Part shown: piece by piece, positions 1 through 8,966 of the stretch
How the letters are laid out: the number at the start of each line of letters is the position of its first letter
Numbering within the stretch: position 1 is the stretch's first letter
Origin: Hypsibius dujardini
Taxonomy: Eukaryota > Tardigrada > Eutardigrada > Parachela > Hypsibiidae
Assembly (NCBI GenBank): GCA_001579985.1
Contig: LRSR01005099.1
Location: forward strand, 1-34,093
Direction: 5' to 3'
DNA length: 34,093 nt
Made by a program: the position numbers and the translations under genes
Notes under the pieces: model-generated
The model's input: only the letters and a program-made list of their open reading frames with translations
Database searches by the model: none
What the model was told of the DNA's origin: nothing

Positions 1-240
1 CAATGACAAGATTGAGTTCACTGGAGGATCCGGGGTATGGGAAAAAGGGGCGGAGCAGGGGGTGGCATGTTTGAAAATAGAACAAAGCAGGAAAAAATGC
101 AGAAACAAAGCAGGAAATGGAACAAAGCATCCGCTGCAGGTTAGGTGGTTGATTGTTCGATTGTATGAAAACCACCCCCTGCCGTGCCTCTTTTGCCCAT
201 TCCCCGGACCCTCCATTGTACTCGATCTTGACGTTGACTA
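1..240. repeat. Foldback (inverted-repeat) element, truncated by window edge
   Basis: Bases 1-70 and the reverse complement of about 165-240 are clearly related. Both contain AAGAT(T/C)GAGT, GGATCCGGGG or GGGTCCGGGG, then a purine-rich GGGGCGG or GGCACGG stretch and GCAGGGGGTGG. The arms are about 70 bp with roughly 95 bp between them. No coding frame is evident. It looks like a non-autonomous foldback or MITE; the left end may lie before the window, so target duplications cannot be checked. Confidence 0.5.
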
Positions 241-257
241 GATAATCAAGGATGAAA

Positions 258-345
258 GGCAGGCAGGCAGGCAGGCAGGCAGGCAGACAGACAGGCAGAC
301 AGGCAGACAGGCAGACGGGCAGGCAGAAAGAAAGACAGACAGACA

Positions 346-378
<33 letters not shown>

Positions 379-403
379 ACAGGCAGACAGACAGACAGAC
401 AGA
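258..403. repeat. CAGG/CAGA tetranucleotide microsatellite
   Basis: An interrupted (GCAG)n/(ACAG)n tract of about 145 bp. Such tracts lack stop codons in several frames and so produce long artificial reading frames rich in Gln, Arg and Gly; I see no reason to call these protein. Related tracts sit in the introns of the downstream Tudor/F-box gene. Confidence 0.9.
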
Positions 404-784
404 TCATCGATTGTGCCATTGCACCATCACTGCTGCATAATCAGGAGTTCCAGCTAGGTCGTAAAACATCTTTATAAATTGTGTAGAACGGATATATGAA
501 TTTTTCTCTTGAAAGCGATTAAATTCAACTCAACTTCAACAACTTAAATAGTGTGAACCGAGACTGAGTTGGCTCACAAGAAAGTGCGGTTACTCGTTTA
601 GGAAGTTCGACTTCCAAATACGAATTCAAATTGACTCCGCTTTAAGTTTTATTAATAGAGTCACACTTTTTATGCTTTTCGAATTTTATCTCACCGTTGT
701 TGGTTCAATGACTTTTTTGGCAGAATTTCAACGTTGACTGCAAAAATGTCAATTTTCAGAAATTTGATAATTTTTAATCCAATC
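404..784. other. No gene seen
   Basis: AT-rich sequence without a convincing reading frame, splice-flanked exon or repeat. It could hold an intron or the promoter of the Tudor/F-box gene, whose first exon I could not find. Confidence 0.4.
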
Positions 785-985
785 CTCTTAAAATTCAATT
801 TAGAATCGATTGGCGTCAGTGGAATCTCTTTCGGATGTCAGGGGGCGGAGTTACGGATCATTGTTGGGACTGACAGGAAAATTACGAGTGACAATGCAGA
901 AATAATCCACAGCCCCGCCCCCTTCTACCTAAAAATAGTTCTGCCGATCGCCAATCGATTTCAAATCAAATTTCAAAAAGATCTT
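785..985. repeat. Foldback element, GATTGGCGTC family, copy 1
   Basis: The left arm (about 790-870) reads AATTCAATTTAGAATCGATT then GGCGTCAGTGGAATCTCTTT and ends in a GGGGGCGGAG box. The right arm (about 905-980) is the imperfect reverse complement: CCGCCCCC, CGCCAATCGATTTCAAATC. Together they make an imperfect palindrome of about 200 bp. A long open frame across it (734-1087, +) is most simply a by-product of the repeat. Related copies lie at 10075-10290, 22605-22670 and 24555-24645. Confidence 0.55.
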
Positions 986-1215
986 TGTCAAAAATCATCA
1001 AATGGAATCAGGGAAACTGGAATCTTCGATTGGTTTCCCAAGTTTGAAATTCTGCCGAAAAAAAGGTTATCGGGACAGCAAAAATGAAATAAATTTTGTA
1101 AACCGTCAGGAACGTGAGTTCATTAATTAAACTTCATTTGGAGTTAATTTGAATTCATTTAAAAATAATTGCGAGATGTATTTAGCTAATTTTATTTTTA
1201 TTTATTTTTTCTCAG

Positions 1216-4083
1216 GAGAATTTGTGTTCGCGCTGTGGGAAGCGGACGGTCGATGGTACTCCGCCAGGGCTGCCGGATCGCACGTGGCGTAAGCATGCCT
1301 CTTCCACGTCCAGTGTCACGCGTGCTGAACATTTGTTTTCTCTCTCCATCTGTTTGTTCAGATTTCTCACGGTGGAATGGTGCGAGAACGGTAACGTCAC
1401 CGAAGTCAGCGGGGAGACGGTCATTCGCGCCACGGACATCCTCAAACCGGGATGTCTGGTGAGCGTACTGGCGCCTAACGCTGCTTACTACGACGGACTG
1501 GTCGTGTTCGATCTTCACCCTAACGGGATGTGTTGGCTGCGAAACGTCAAGACGAAAGAAAGCCTGCTGGCCACTGAGTAAGGGACAAATATTATTTATT
1601 AAGGAGGAATTAATTAAAAACCACTGGACTAACAGTGTTAGTCACTAAAGCGTTAGTTCTGACGCGGCTGCTAACCAAACGTATTAAGTTGACCCTATTA
1701 TACTAGTAGAATAACGGACAACGGATGGAGACCACTTGTCGTAGTAAGAGGACGTGAGAAGAAAAAACTAAAGTGCTGCGAACTGATTTCCCCACAACTG
1801 CAACTCGTGAGCTATACACGTAAGAAGGACATCTACCTAGTTAACTCATCGTAGTACTAGGACGTGAGAAGAAAAAATTAAAGTGCTGCGAACTGATTTC
1901 CCCACAACTGCAATTCGTGAGCTATATAAGCGCTGCGGGAGTGTACAGGCGATTGTACATGTTGTTGAGTGGTGCCCAACAAGTACCCAACACTTACGAA
2001 TAGTAGTCTGTATAGTCTATCAACCTAGTTAACCCATTCCTATTTACTCTCACATTCTAGAATGTACTTACTCAGCTATTATTACGTACACAGTTCTGCC
2101 ATGTCGGCAGGAACTAGTACGTTAGATCAGGAACTATTCTTTATCCCTGACTATGACTAATGTTCTGCAATAATTTGGATAGTTCCTTCCTTTCACCTCT
2201 AACCTTCACTACCAGTAAAATCTAACTACAGTTCTTCTCTTATTATTCAGTCTGATAGCTTGTATGTTCAGGTTCTTCCGTCCTACTAGTACACTGTAAA
2301 AAAACGACCAATGGCCACATAAACATAAGCACGCAACCAAGACACAGTACAGTAGTGCTCATAAATAAACCAGAGCTCACTCCAGTAAAGTACGGTACGA
2401 AAGTACGTGTATACTAATAACGGTAGGAGATGACCAGACGCAGGGTGGTGCTAATGGACGAGAAGGCTTTGTTTTACTGTCCGGGCGTAAATATATTGGC
2501 CCCTATTTTCTTTTTTTCTTCAAAAGTGCTTAAATTGATCATATTTTCTTCTTCTATTTCAACGATGTTTTAAATTAGACACGTATTTTCAAATAAACGT
2601 AAGAGTTTTAGCTTAACTAAACTAAAAACTTTACTTTTTAAAATCAAGCAAACTTTAGTCGACTTGAGAAATTAGTTAGTTGGGTAGTTTTAATTCTTGC
2701 CATTCTTATTACGGTAATTAACATAGTTCAAGTAATGTCTAAATAGTTGTTAACGATTCTGGCTGTTTTTGCTCCAGCGAAACGATGGGCAACATGATGA
2801 TCGAAGCGGTAGATGTCAAGCTTTGGCGCATGGCGCAATCTGTGGATGAGACCGTGGCGCAGTCAGGTGCGGCATCCAGGACCAGAAACAAGCAAGCAAA
2901 CGGAAAAGAAAACAACATAAGAAACTTAATACAAAATGTATTTTATTTTTATTTTTGCAGTCACGCTTTCTTCAGCGACGGAACAGACTGGCACCTCAAC
3001 GGCGGAACTAAATCGGCAGGGAAATTCTCACGCACCATCTATTGGCTTGTCTGACTCGGGTATGTGTTTTCTTGAGGGGAAAATCTATTGTTGAACTGCA
3101 GTGTTTTACGATTGAATGTCTCACGTAAAGGATCAGACTCGGCGATGTCTCTTCTACGGCACGTTAGATTGGAAAGGAGATGTGACGGCCCGTCTTCCTC
3201 GCACCGTTCCATACAGCAAGATCCTGTTCGGTCATCATCGTTTCATTTCCTGCCACCAGCGGCGTTTACGCTCCATGGTTCGTGTCAGACGGATGTGTCC
3301 AACGTCTTCAAACTCGGCGATGTCTTCTCCTACCAAGGTATGAACGCAGACACAGACTCAAAAGATAGACTTACTGATATAGATTCGGCACACTGCCACA
3401 GACACAGATACAGACACAGACACAGACACAGACACAGACACAGACACAGACACAGACACAGACACAGACACAGACACAGACACAGACAAATGACCGGTTC
3501 TTACTGTAGGCGAGCGGGTGTTTGCAACCTGGGACGACGATACTCCCTGGTATTTCGCCCGGGTTACCGGAGCTTCTGAAGCGAAAATGTACGTATTAGA
3601 GCCACTGGACCTTAAACACCAGCATTCCTATATGGCTTGATTATTTACGGTAGGTCGTTTTGCGTGAAGTGGTTCGAAACGGTGCAAATCAATTTGATTA
3701 AGCCGACTCATTTGTTGTCTGCTCACGAACTAATCCGGAGCGGTGTGCAGATTAAAAGGCTCAACCCTGATCGAGTCTCCTTTTCCGAGACCACGGACAC
3801 CGAGTATGTAACTAATATGCCTCACAGGAACTCGGGATATGGCGTTTGTGCTGGCTGTGTTTGTTTTACCCCCCCCCCCAATCAATTGGTTTTAGGTTTA
3901 TGCTCAAAACTTTCTCCATGATGATGATCGAGGCTGCTGAGATCCAACGCTGGCAAAAAAACCAGCCCGGTGTAAAAATGACTCTCTCCGTCACAGGTCA
4001 GGGAAGTCCTTTGGATCTATTGTCTGCCTATTTATCAGCTTGCATTTCTTTCTGTTAACATATTTGCCTGCCTGCCTGCCTGC

Positions 4084-4117
<34 letters not shown>

Positions 4118-7100
4118 CTCTGCCTACTTGACTGTCTGCCTGTCTGCCTGCTTGACTGTCTGCCTGTCAGACTGTCTGCCTGCTTGACTGTCTGCCTGTC
4201 AGACTATCTGCCTGTCTGCCTGTCAGACTGTCTGCCTGTCTGCCTGTCAGACTGTCTGCCTGTCTGCCTGTCAGACTGTCTGCCTGTCAGACTGTCTGCC
4301 TGTCTGCCTGTCAGACTGTCTGCCTGTCAGACTGTCAGACTGTCTGCCTGTCAGACTGTCTGCCTGTCTGCCTGTCAGACTGTCTGCCTGTCTGCCTGTC
4401 AGACTGTCTGCCTGTCTGCCTGTCTGCCTGCTTGACTGTCTGCCTGTCTGCCTGCTTGACTGTCTGCCTGTCTATATGTTAGCTTGTTTGCCTGTATCCT
4501 TATTTGTCTGACTAATTCGTATCTAAATAACTAATTCCCACGTTGCAGCACCTGAAGCTGACAGCAACAAACCGTCCACTTCTGGTTCTGGTTTAGCTGC
4601 AGGTGGCGGTGCCGATCGTTTCAGCAGTTCCGCAACAAACTTCAAGGTGTTCGCCCCAAGTACCTCGTCCCCCTTGGCTGGAAATGTACCGAGCTCTTCC
4701 GGAAACGTCTCTTCAGGCCCATTACTCGTGAGCCAGCCGTTGTCTTCATCCGACGCCGTCATTGGGAATAGTGGCGACTTGCTGTCTGCTTATTATTTCC
4801 TACCGAAAGCCGACGACACTCTCCGCGGATCCTTGATGGAAATCCGTGCCGTGAAGTTTCGTGTCGGGAAATTCTCCCTCCATCAAGGCGCGTGCAGTCG
4901 ATTATTTCTAAAAAGAATATTTCTATTTTTAATTTTTTTTTTTGACAGGGGAGAAAGTGTTCGCAACTTGGGACGCGGGGGCTCCTTGGTATCTCGGTAG
5001 AATCTCCGGATCTGACGGACGGTATGTGTGTGTTTTTTTATGTGGCAAATAAAGAATGCGCATTTTGTGGATTCCTGATTTCTGCGCCACAGGATGTTTC
5101 GAGTTGTTTGGGGAGGCACCAATAGAGTCAACCTGGTCGCCGCGGTCAACGTCGTGAGAGCGCGCATTGTTGCTCAGAACGACGACATCGTCGTGGACGC
5201 ATTCATCCGGCAGGAGAAAGCGTTTCGACCGGTGCCCAATAAGGAAAAATCCAGGTCAGAATCGCGCCAGACAAGTCCGAACGCCTTCTGAATTAAATTC
5301 CGATTTAGAAAACGTGCAACGTAAAATTGTAATGCAAAGTGCCTGAATTGCAGGTGGATCTCGTCACTCTCGCACTTTCTTCTGCGGGTGGCTTCCGAAC
5401 AAGGCCGGCACTGGTGCAGCCTCTTTTCTCTAGCTGGCGCACTGCAATCGGACCCTTTGACTACCATCACCGCTCCGGCTCTCCAACAAGCTGACCGAAA
5501 CACCCAGTCATGTGATGCCCAACCGTCGAACTCTCTTGGGCAGTGCGCCGCACAAAATATGCTGTCTACTCGAAGGCCTGTGAACGCCGCTGAAGTCCTG
5601 AATCTGCCGGAAGTCGCGCGAGCAATTGCAAAACATTTGCCTATACAGTCTTTGTACTCATTTGCTCAAGTAAGTCCGTTTCCAGGGATTACTGAACTGA
5701 GAAACAGAGAAAGAGACAAACAAACAAACAGGCAGGCAGGCAGATAGACAGACTGACAGACAGAGAGACAGACAGGCAGACAGAGAGACAGGCAGAGAGA
5801 CAGGCAGACAGACAGACAGACAGGCAGACAGAGAGACAGGCAGAGAGACAGGCAGACAGACAGAGAGACAGACAGACAGGCAGGCAGGTAGGCAGACAGG
5901 CAGGCAGGCAGACAGGCAGGCAGGCAGGCAGACAGGCAGGATCGTTTAAGGTAATCAACAGTAGACGGACATTTTCATCTTTTTCTAGGTCAATCGTTGC
6001 TTTCGTGATGCCTGTGAAATAGAGAAAACAATGACGCGACGACAGCAAATCTCTTGTTTTCTACTGGGTTCCATCATCGCTGACATGCAGCAAAGGCAGA
6101 ACGTTTTCAGCTCAGTCGTCACCAAAATCTACTGTCATCCTCAGCTGGTTCTTGTTTTTTGCTCGCCGTGGATCATGAACAAGCCTCTTCAGTGTCGACT
6201 ACGAGACCTGTTGCCAGTCAGTTCCACCGAAGCGTCCAACCGAATGATCTTTCCAGTTTTTATGAGTAGTGTTCTCAGCCTCCGGCTGCTTCCCGTGTTA
6301 TCCGGCGAGGTGGATGAAAATCCGTTTGGCTGTCGAGCGTCGGCGTCGAACATCAGCTTGCTGTTTCTACCCAGGATGACTGGGATTTGGATTCATCGTC
6401 TGTTCACCGAACTTGAAACAGTTGCGGCTTTTCGGTCACGTTTTCTAGGTTCGCAGTGGCTGGACCAAGGAATTGAAAGCGACTTTCTCCCGGCGGTACG
6501 CATTTGACTTGTGCATCACTAAACCAAAAGTGAGACAAACAAGCTGTCAGCAAGTTAGAAAGACGAATAGTTCGACAGACAGACAGGCAGCCAGACAATT
6601 AGGCAGCCAGGCAGACAGACAGACAGACAGACAAACAAATAGGCATGCAGGTAGGCAAACAGGCAGGCAGGCAGACAGACAGACAGACAAACAGACAAAC
6701 AAACAGGCAGGCAGGCAGGTAGGCAGGCAGGCGGACAGGCAGACAGAGCAGGTTTTGAGGCAGAAGGTCATATAGCCCTGTTTCTGATTAAGTTTTTTTT
6801 CCTTCAGGTACTGGCAGATCTTCGGAATGTGAAACCGAAGTTGGTTATCCTTTCTTCCAAATGGAAAGCAAAGCATTCAAATGCATTCTCGCCGGATTAT
6901 CCGGTTATTATGCTACACACGGAGTGGTCCGATTACTGCCTTGACTGTCTGGTTTTCGAAGGTGATATCATCGCACATCAGGTGGTGATCGAGCTGACTG
7001 CAACCGAATCAGTTCGTACCGAAACTTTGCGTTATTTCCGTCGTCAGTTCACAGCAAGTCAGGTGAACCGACAGCGGATGCTGCTGCTGTATTTCCGGAA

Positions 7101-7308
7101 CCACGCTGCAGGGTCTGCCGGTGAGCAAGACGTCACCCAACTGCGGAGCGACTTCCCAAATGTACCGTTGTTTGGCGGGGTCTACGAGGATGTCAGCGGC
7201 AGCTGGTTCACGACGTCCGACGCAACGGACACGAATCGGGGCAGGTTTTGTGGTGACAAGCATGCAGTCTTCGTTTGTGGTTTAGTATTTGGATCTGCCG
7301 TTGTCTAG
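1216..7308 (+). CDS. Tudor-like repeat / F-box / FIST protein, FBXO22-like (partial, 14 exons)
   Basis: Exons inferred from GT-AG signals and phase: 1216-1288, 1362-1577, 2778-2866, 2961-3059, 3131-3337, 3510-3588, 3654-3803, 3896-3996, 4549-4887, 4949-5021, 5093-5254, 5354-5669, 5989-6495 and 6808-7308. Every junction is phase-compatible and the total, 2912 nt, gives 969 residues before the TAG stop; the N-terminal exon is missing. The first 11 exons encode three Tudor-like cassettes and Ser/Thr-rich linkers. The last three encode an F-box and a FIST region resembling vertebrate FBXO22, the substrate receptor of an SCF ubiquitin ligase. The junction 5254/5354 (TCC AG, then G TGG) keeps one frame from Tudor to F-box, hence one fused protein. 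Alternatively 5559 ATG starts a separate FBXO22-like gene of about 370 residues. Weakest borders: the acceptor at 3130 (poor pyrimidine tract) and the GC donor at 4888. A possible ATTAAA polyadenylation signal lies near 7330. Confidence 0.65.
1741..1926 (+). repeat. Tandem duplication of a 76-bp unit
   Basis: 1741-1816 and 1851-1926 match at about 72 of 76 positions (GACGTGAGAAGAAAAAA, GTGCTGCGAACTGATTTCC and CGTGAGCTATA) with a 110-bp period. It lies in an intron of the Tudor/F-box gene, directly upstream of a degraded LTR. The second copy continues into TATATAAGCGC, a TATA-like box, so it may be part of an LTR promoter. Confidence 0.75.
1963..2297 (+). mobile_element. Degenerate solo LTR, same family as 7982-8323
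   Basis: It begins TGTTGAGTGGTGCCCAACA, shares ordered blocks with the other copies (TAGTTAACCCATTCCTA, CCATGTCGGCAGGAACTAGT, AGGAACTATTCTTTATCCCT) and ends near GTTCAGGTTCTTCCGTCCTA. The terminal CCTAACA and any target duplication are lost. It sits in the sense orientation in an intron of the Tudor/F-box gene, opposite to the copies at 7982 and 13787. Confidence 0.65.
2961..3337 (+). other. Ser/Thr-rich linker exons of the Tudor/F-box gene
   Basis: Two exons (2961-3059 and 3131-3337) between cassettes 1 and 2. They encode low-complexity polar sequence (VTLSSATEQTGTSTAELN) ending in NVFKLGDVFSYQ, just before the cassette-2 GERVFATW exon. The linker before cassette 3 ends similarly (KFRVGKFSLHQ), so the linker ending was duplicated with the cassette. 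The 3131 acceptor is preceded by CGTAAAG with little pyrimidine and may be inefficient or skipped; skipping this exon would keep the frame. Confidence 0.45.
3391..3488. repeat. (ACAGAC)n hexanucleotide microsatellite, intronic
   Basis: About 16 near-perfect CAGACA units in the 172-bp intron immediately before the GERVFATW exon. They end about 20 bp from the acceptor TTACTGTAG. Length variation here could alter the distance from branch point to acceptor. Confidence 0.9.
3510..3996 (+). other. Tudor-like cassette 2 (three exons)
   Basis: Exon 3510-3588 reads GERVFATWDDDTPWYFARVT, exon 3654-3803 SFCVKWFETVQINLI and further, exon 3896-3996 MMMIEAAEIQRWQKNQ. Order, boundary phases (1, 2, 2, 1) and the MMIEA helix match cassette 1, so the cassette arose by exon-group duplication. 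The second barrel-like stretch of cassette 1 is poorly kept here. The introns are 65 bp and 92 bp; the second carries a run of C. Confidence 0.55.
4065..4475. repeat. CTGC/CTGT tetranucleotide tract with higher-order CTGCCTGTCAGACTGT units
   Basis: About 410 bp inside the 552-bp intron between cassette 2 and the long linker exon. CCTG/TCTG units are arranged in longer repeats containing GTCAGACTGT, a sign of secondary amplification. On the transcript strand this tract is the complement of the CAGG tracts in two later introns. The Cys/Leu-rich open frame across it is an artefact. Confidence 0.92.
4549..5254 (+). other. Long linker exon plus Tudor-like cassette 3
   Basis: Exon 4549-4887 is a Ser-rich linker (SNKPSTSGSGLAAGGGADRF and further) that ends in KFSLHQ. 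It seems to use a GC donor (CATCAAG/GCGCGT) before a 61-bp intron. Exon 4949-5021 (GEKVFATWDAGAPWYLGRIS) is 73 nt, the same length as the equivalent cassette-1 exon. Exon 5093-5254 (MFRVVWGGTNRVNLVAAVNV) closes the barrel and continues to PVPNKEKSR. The MMIEA helix exon is absent here; the F-box exon follows. Confidence 0.55.
5725..5938. repeat. CAGG/CAGA tetranucleotide tract in F-box intron
   Basis: About 215 bp of (GCAG/ACAG/AGAG)n in the 319-bp intron that splits the F-box. Its orientation is opposite to the 4065-4475 tract, so the two are complementary within one transcript. Confidence 0.92.
6577..6755. repeat. CAGG/CAGA tetranucleotide tract in FIST intron
   Basis: About 180 bp of GCAG/ACAG/ACAA units in the 312-bp last intron, same orientation as 5725-5938. 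Confidence 0.92.
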
Positions 7309-7981
7309 ATTCAACGTTCAATTTCATGATTAAATCGTTTTAAATTTTACATTGCTGCTTAACCATTTTTACGATGGGATTTCAATGTGCTTTTATAGCG
7401 CCATGTATATTGCAAAAGTGGTCGTGGGCTCAGCGGGTGGGCTCAAACAGACATTTCTAAATTGTTGCGTTAGTAGAACTAGAGTTTAACTCTGCTCATG
7501 GTATGGATTAATGGTAATTAGGTCACGTGGCCCGAATCCATTTACACTGCACAGTATACTCTTCGATCTCCCTGTTAGCTGAAAGGATGGAGCGGTAAAC
7601 AGAGCTGGGCTCCATCGCGAAAACCGCTAAACTTGTTAATGATAAATTTTGTTTGTCTAAAAATCGTTCTTATTAGTCGGAAAAAGTGTTTTTTTTTGTA
7701 AATGTGGAAATAGGTGGACTTTTCAAAGCGCTATTTCGGGTGTTTTTCGGGAACATCAATAGTGATCTGCTAGATTATCAGTGCCGCGTTAAGCGAAAGG
7801 CATCTGAAATGGATTTATAAACCAACAAAATTTACCATTAGCTGGTTTAGCGGTAAATTGCACGTTCCCCTCGTTACTCTTACTCGTACGGGCTCGCTGA
7901 TGAGTTGCATTTCATTTAAAACAAAGCTTATCAGCTCAGAAATCTGAGTTGTCCCAGGGAATCTGAGTTGCCGCATAGCCA
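7309..7981. other. 3' flank of the Tudor/F-box gene, no further gene seen
   Basis: Starts with a likely 3'UTR (ATTAAA near 7330). Otherwise anonymous sequence with a short inverted repeat (AACCGCTAAAC near 7622 and GGTTTAGCGGT near 7846). No coding signal. Confidence 0.45.
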
Positions 7982-8323
7982 TGTTAGGCCTCCGTCCCTA
8001 CTAGGACGGAAGAACCTGAACATGCAAGCTATTAGACTGAATAATATAGGAGAAGGATCGCGGTAAGACTTTACTGGTCGAGGAGATAAGAGGTGAAAGG
8101 AAGGAACTATCCTAGATTAGTGTAGAACACACGCTTATATAGTCAGGGATAAAGAATAGTTCCTGAACTAATGCACTAGTTCCTGCCGACATGGCGGATC
8201 TATGTACGTCATAACAGCTGAGTAAGTACATTATAGAATGTGAGGGTAGATAGGAATGGGTTAACTAGGTAGATAGACCATACTATTAGTAAGTATTGCG
8301 TAACTGTTGGGTACCACCCAACA
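7982..8323 (-). mobile_element. Solo LTR, family A, with 4-bp target duplication GCCA
   Basis: On the minus strand it starts TGTTGGGTGGTACCCAACA and ends GGACGGAGGCCTAACA, i.e. TG...CA termini, 342 bp. GCCA flanks it directly at 7978-7981 and 8324-8327. A TATA box (TATATAAGCG on the minus strand, near 8134-8142) fits an LTR promoter. No internal gag/pol adjoins it, so it is a solo LTR, probably left by LTR-LTR recombination. A 4-bp duplication would fit Gypsy- or BEL-type integrases, but the superfamily cannot be assigned without pol. Confidence 0.8.
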
Positions 8324-8328
8324 GCCAC

Positions 8329-8966
8329 TGTTAGGTCTATCAACAGGAAGTGTGATAGATAACAAGTTTATTAGACTGAAAGTATAGATATGTAGAGAAT
8401 GAGAACTGGAAGAAAGGAAAGAAGATGTATAACTGCCCCTAAAACTAAAAGAACATATGATTATATAGTAAAGTGTTAACTATAGAAGTGATAGTAAATA
8501 GCACATACATCAAAATTACATACAAGTAATTAGCTGTAGCAGCAGAATAGGGTTAATAGGGTAGATAGACTTACTAACTAAGCAAGGTACTATTGTGTTA
8601 ATGTTGGACCACGCCCAACAAGTCCTCATATCCAATCATCACAGCTATTTGACTTATTAATACCTTACTTATTTAGTAACTCTATCCTATTAACCCTATT
8701 CTGCTGCCACAGCTAATTACTTATGTGTAATTCTGATGTGTGTGCTGTTTACTATCAATTCTATAGTTAACACTTCACTATATAAGCAGATGTCTTACTA
8801 GTTATAAACTTAATGTACTTCCTCTTTCCTTTCTTCTAGTTTACTTCTCTACCGATCACCACATTCAGTCTAATAAACTTGTTCACTATCCAACCCCCGA
8901 TTGATAGATCTAACATTAAAGAGCTATAATGATTGGATATGGGGACTTGTTGGGCGTGGCCCAACA
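8329..8966 (-). mobile_element. Solo LTR, family B (outer), target duplication CCAC, interrupted by an inner LTR
   Basis: Termini on the minus strand: TGTTGGGCCACGCCCAACA at 8948-8966, and GATAGACCTAACA ending at 8329. CCAC flanks it at 8325-8328 and 8967-8970. Removing the inner insertion (8602-8915 plus one TTAA) leaves an LTR of about 320 bp. It begins one base after the target duplication of the neighbouring family A LTR; the two duplications overlap. Confidence 0.8.
8602..8915 (+). mobile_element. Solo LTR, family B (inner, nested), target duplication TTAA
   Basis: It starts TGTTGGACCACGCCCAACA, continues AGTCCTCATATCCAATCAT and ends GATAGATCTAACA. TTAA flanks it at 8598-8601 and 8916-8919. 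It is the same family as its host LTR in the opposite orientation, which explains the large palindrome here. A TATA-like CTATATAAGCAG lies near 8778. Confidence 0.8.

Larger units (their letters stand above)
1216..2866 (+). other. Tudor-like cassette 1 (three exons)
   Basis: The first exon reads GEFVFALWEADGRWYSARAA, the typical start of a Tudor-fold barrel (G-x-x-V-x-A-x-W ... W-Y-x-A-R). The second exon supplies FLTVEWCENGNVTEV and then a second barrel-like stretch, LVSVLAPNAAYYDGLVVF ... CWLRNVKTKE. The third exon (NMMIEAVDVKLWRMAQS) looks like an amphipathic helix. Tudor domains generally bind methylated Lys or Arg; ligand residues cannot be assigned here. The arrangement also resembles DUF4537-type tandem Tudors. 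The fold assignment is from pattern only. Confidence 0.55.
5354..7308 (+). other. F-box plus FIST region, FBXO22-like
   Basis: The F-box is LNLPEVARAIAKHLPIQSLY ... FAQ-VNRCFRDACEIEK, split by an intron after FAQ (5669/5989) at phase 0; it would bind SKP1. Later blocks match FBXO22-type FIST segments: LLFLPRMTGIWIHRLFTELE (FBXO22 has LLFPQIEGIKI at this point) and, near the C-terminus, LRSDFPNVPLFGGVYEDVSG (FBXO22 has FFPSVPLFGFFGNGEIG). From ATG 5559 the region is about 370 residues, close to the 403 of human FBXO22, so it is complete. The last intron (6496-6807) splits it at phase 0. Divergence is high; orthology rests on order and these motifs. Confidence 0.8.

Noticed and set aside
734-1087. 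117-codon plus-strand frame as first exon of the Tudor/F-box gene
   Set aside because: It spans a foldback repeat found elsewhere in non-coding DNA and has no domain; no suitable donor with the needed phase was seen.
3391-3488. CRISPR-like or coding His/Arg repeat
   Set aside because: Six-base microsatellite without spacers, in an intron; the (HR)n reading is not in the exon frame.
4040-4435. Long Cys/Leu/Pro open frame (and similar ones at 252-440, 5689-6048 and 6473-6876)
   Set aside because: They lie entirely in CAGG/CTGC tetranucleotide tracts, which are open in several frames on both strands; no protein-like sequence outside the repeat supports them.
7009-7263. Minus-strand frame over the FIST exon
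   Set aside because: Shadow of the F-box/FIST exon on the plus strand.
8329-8966. A single foldback transposon
   Set aside because: Two sets of 4-bp duplications (CCAC and TTAA) at exact LTR ends explain the palindrome better as two nested LTR insertions.
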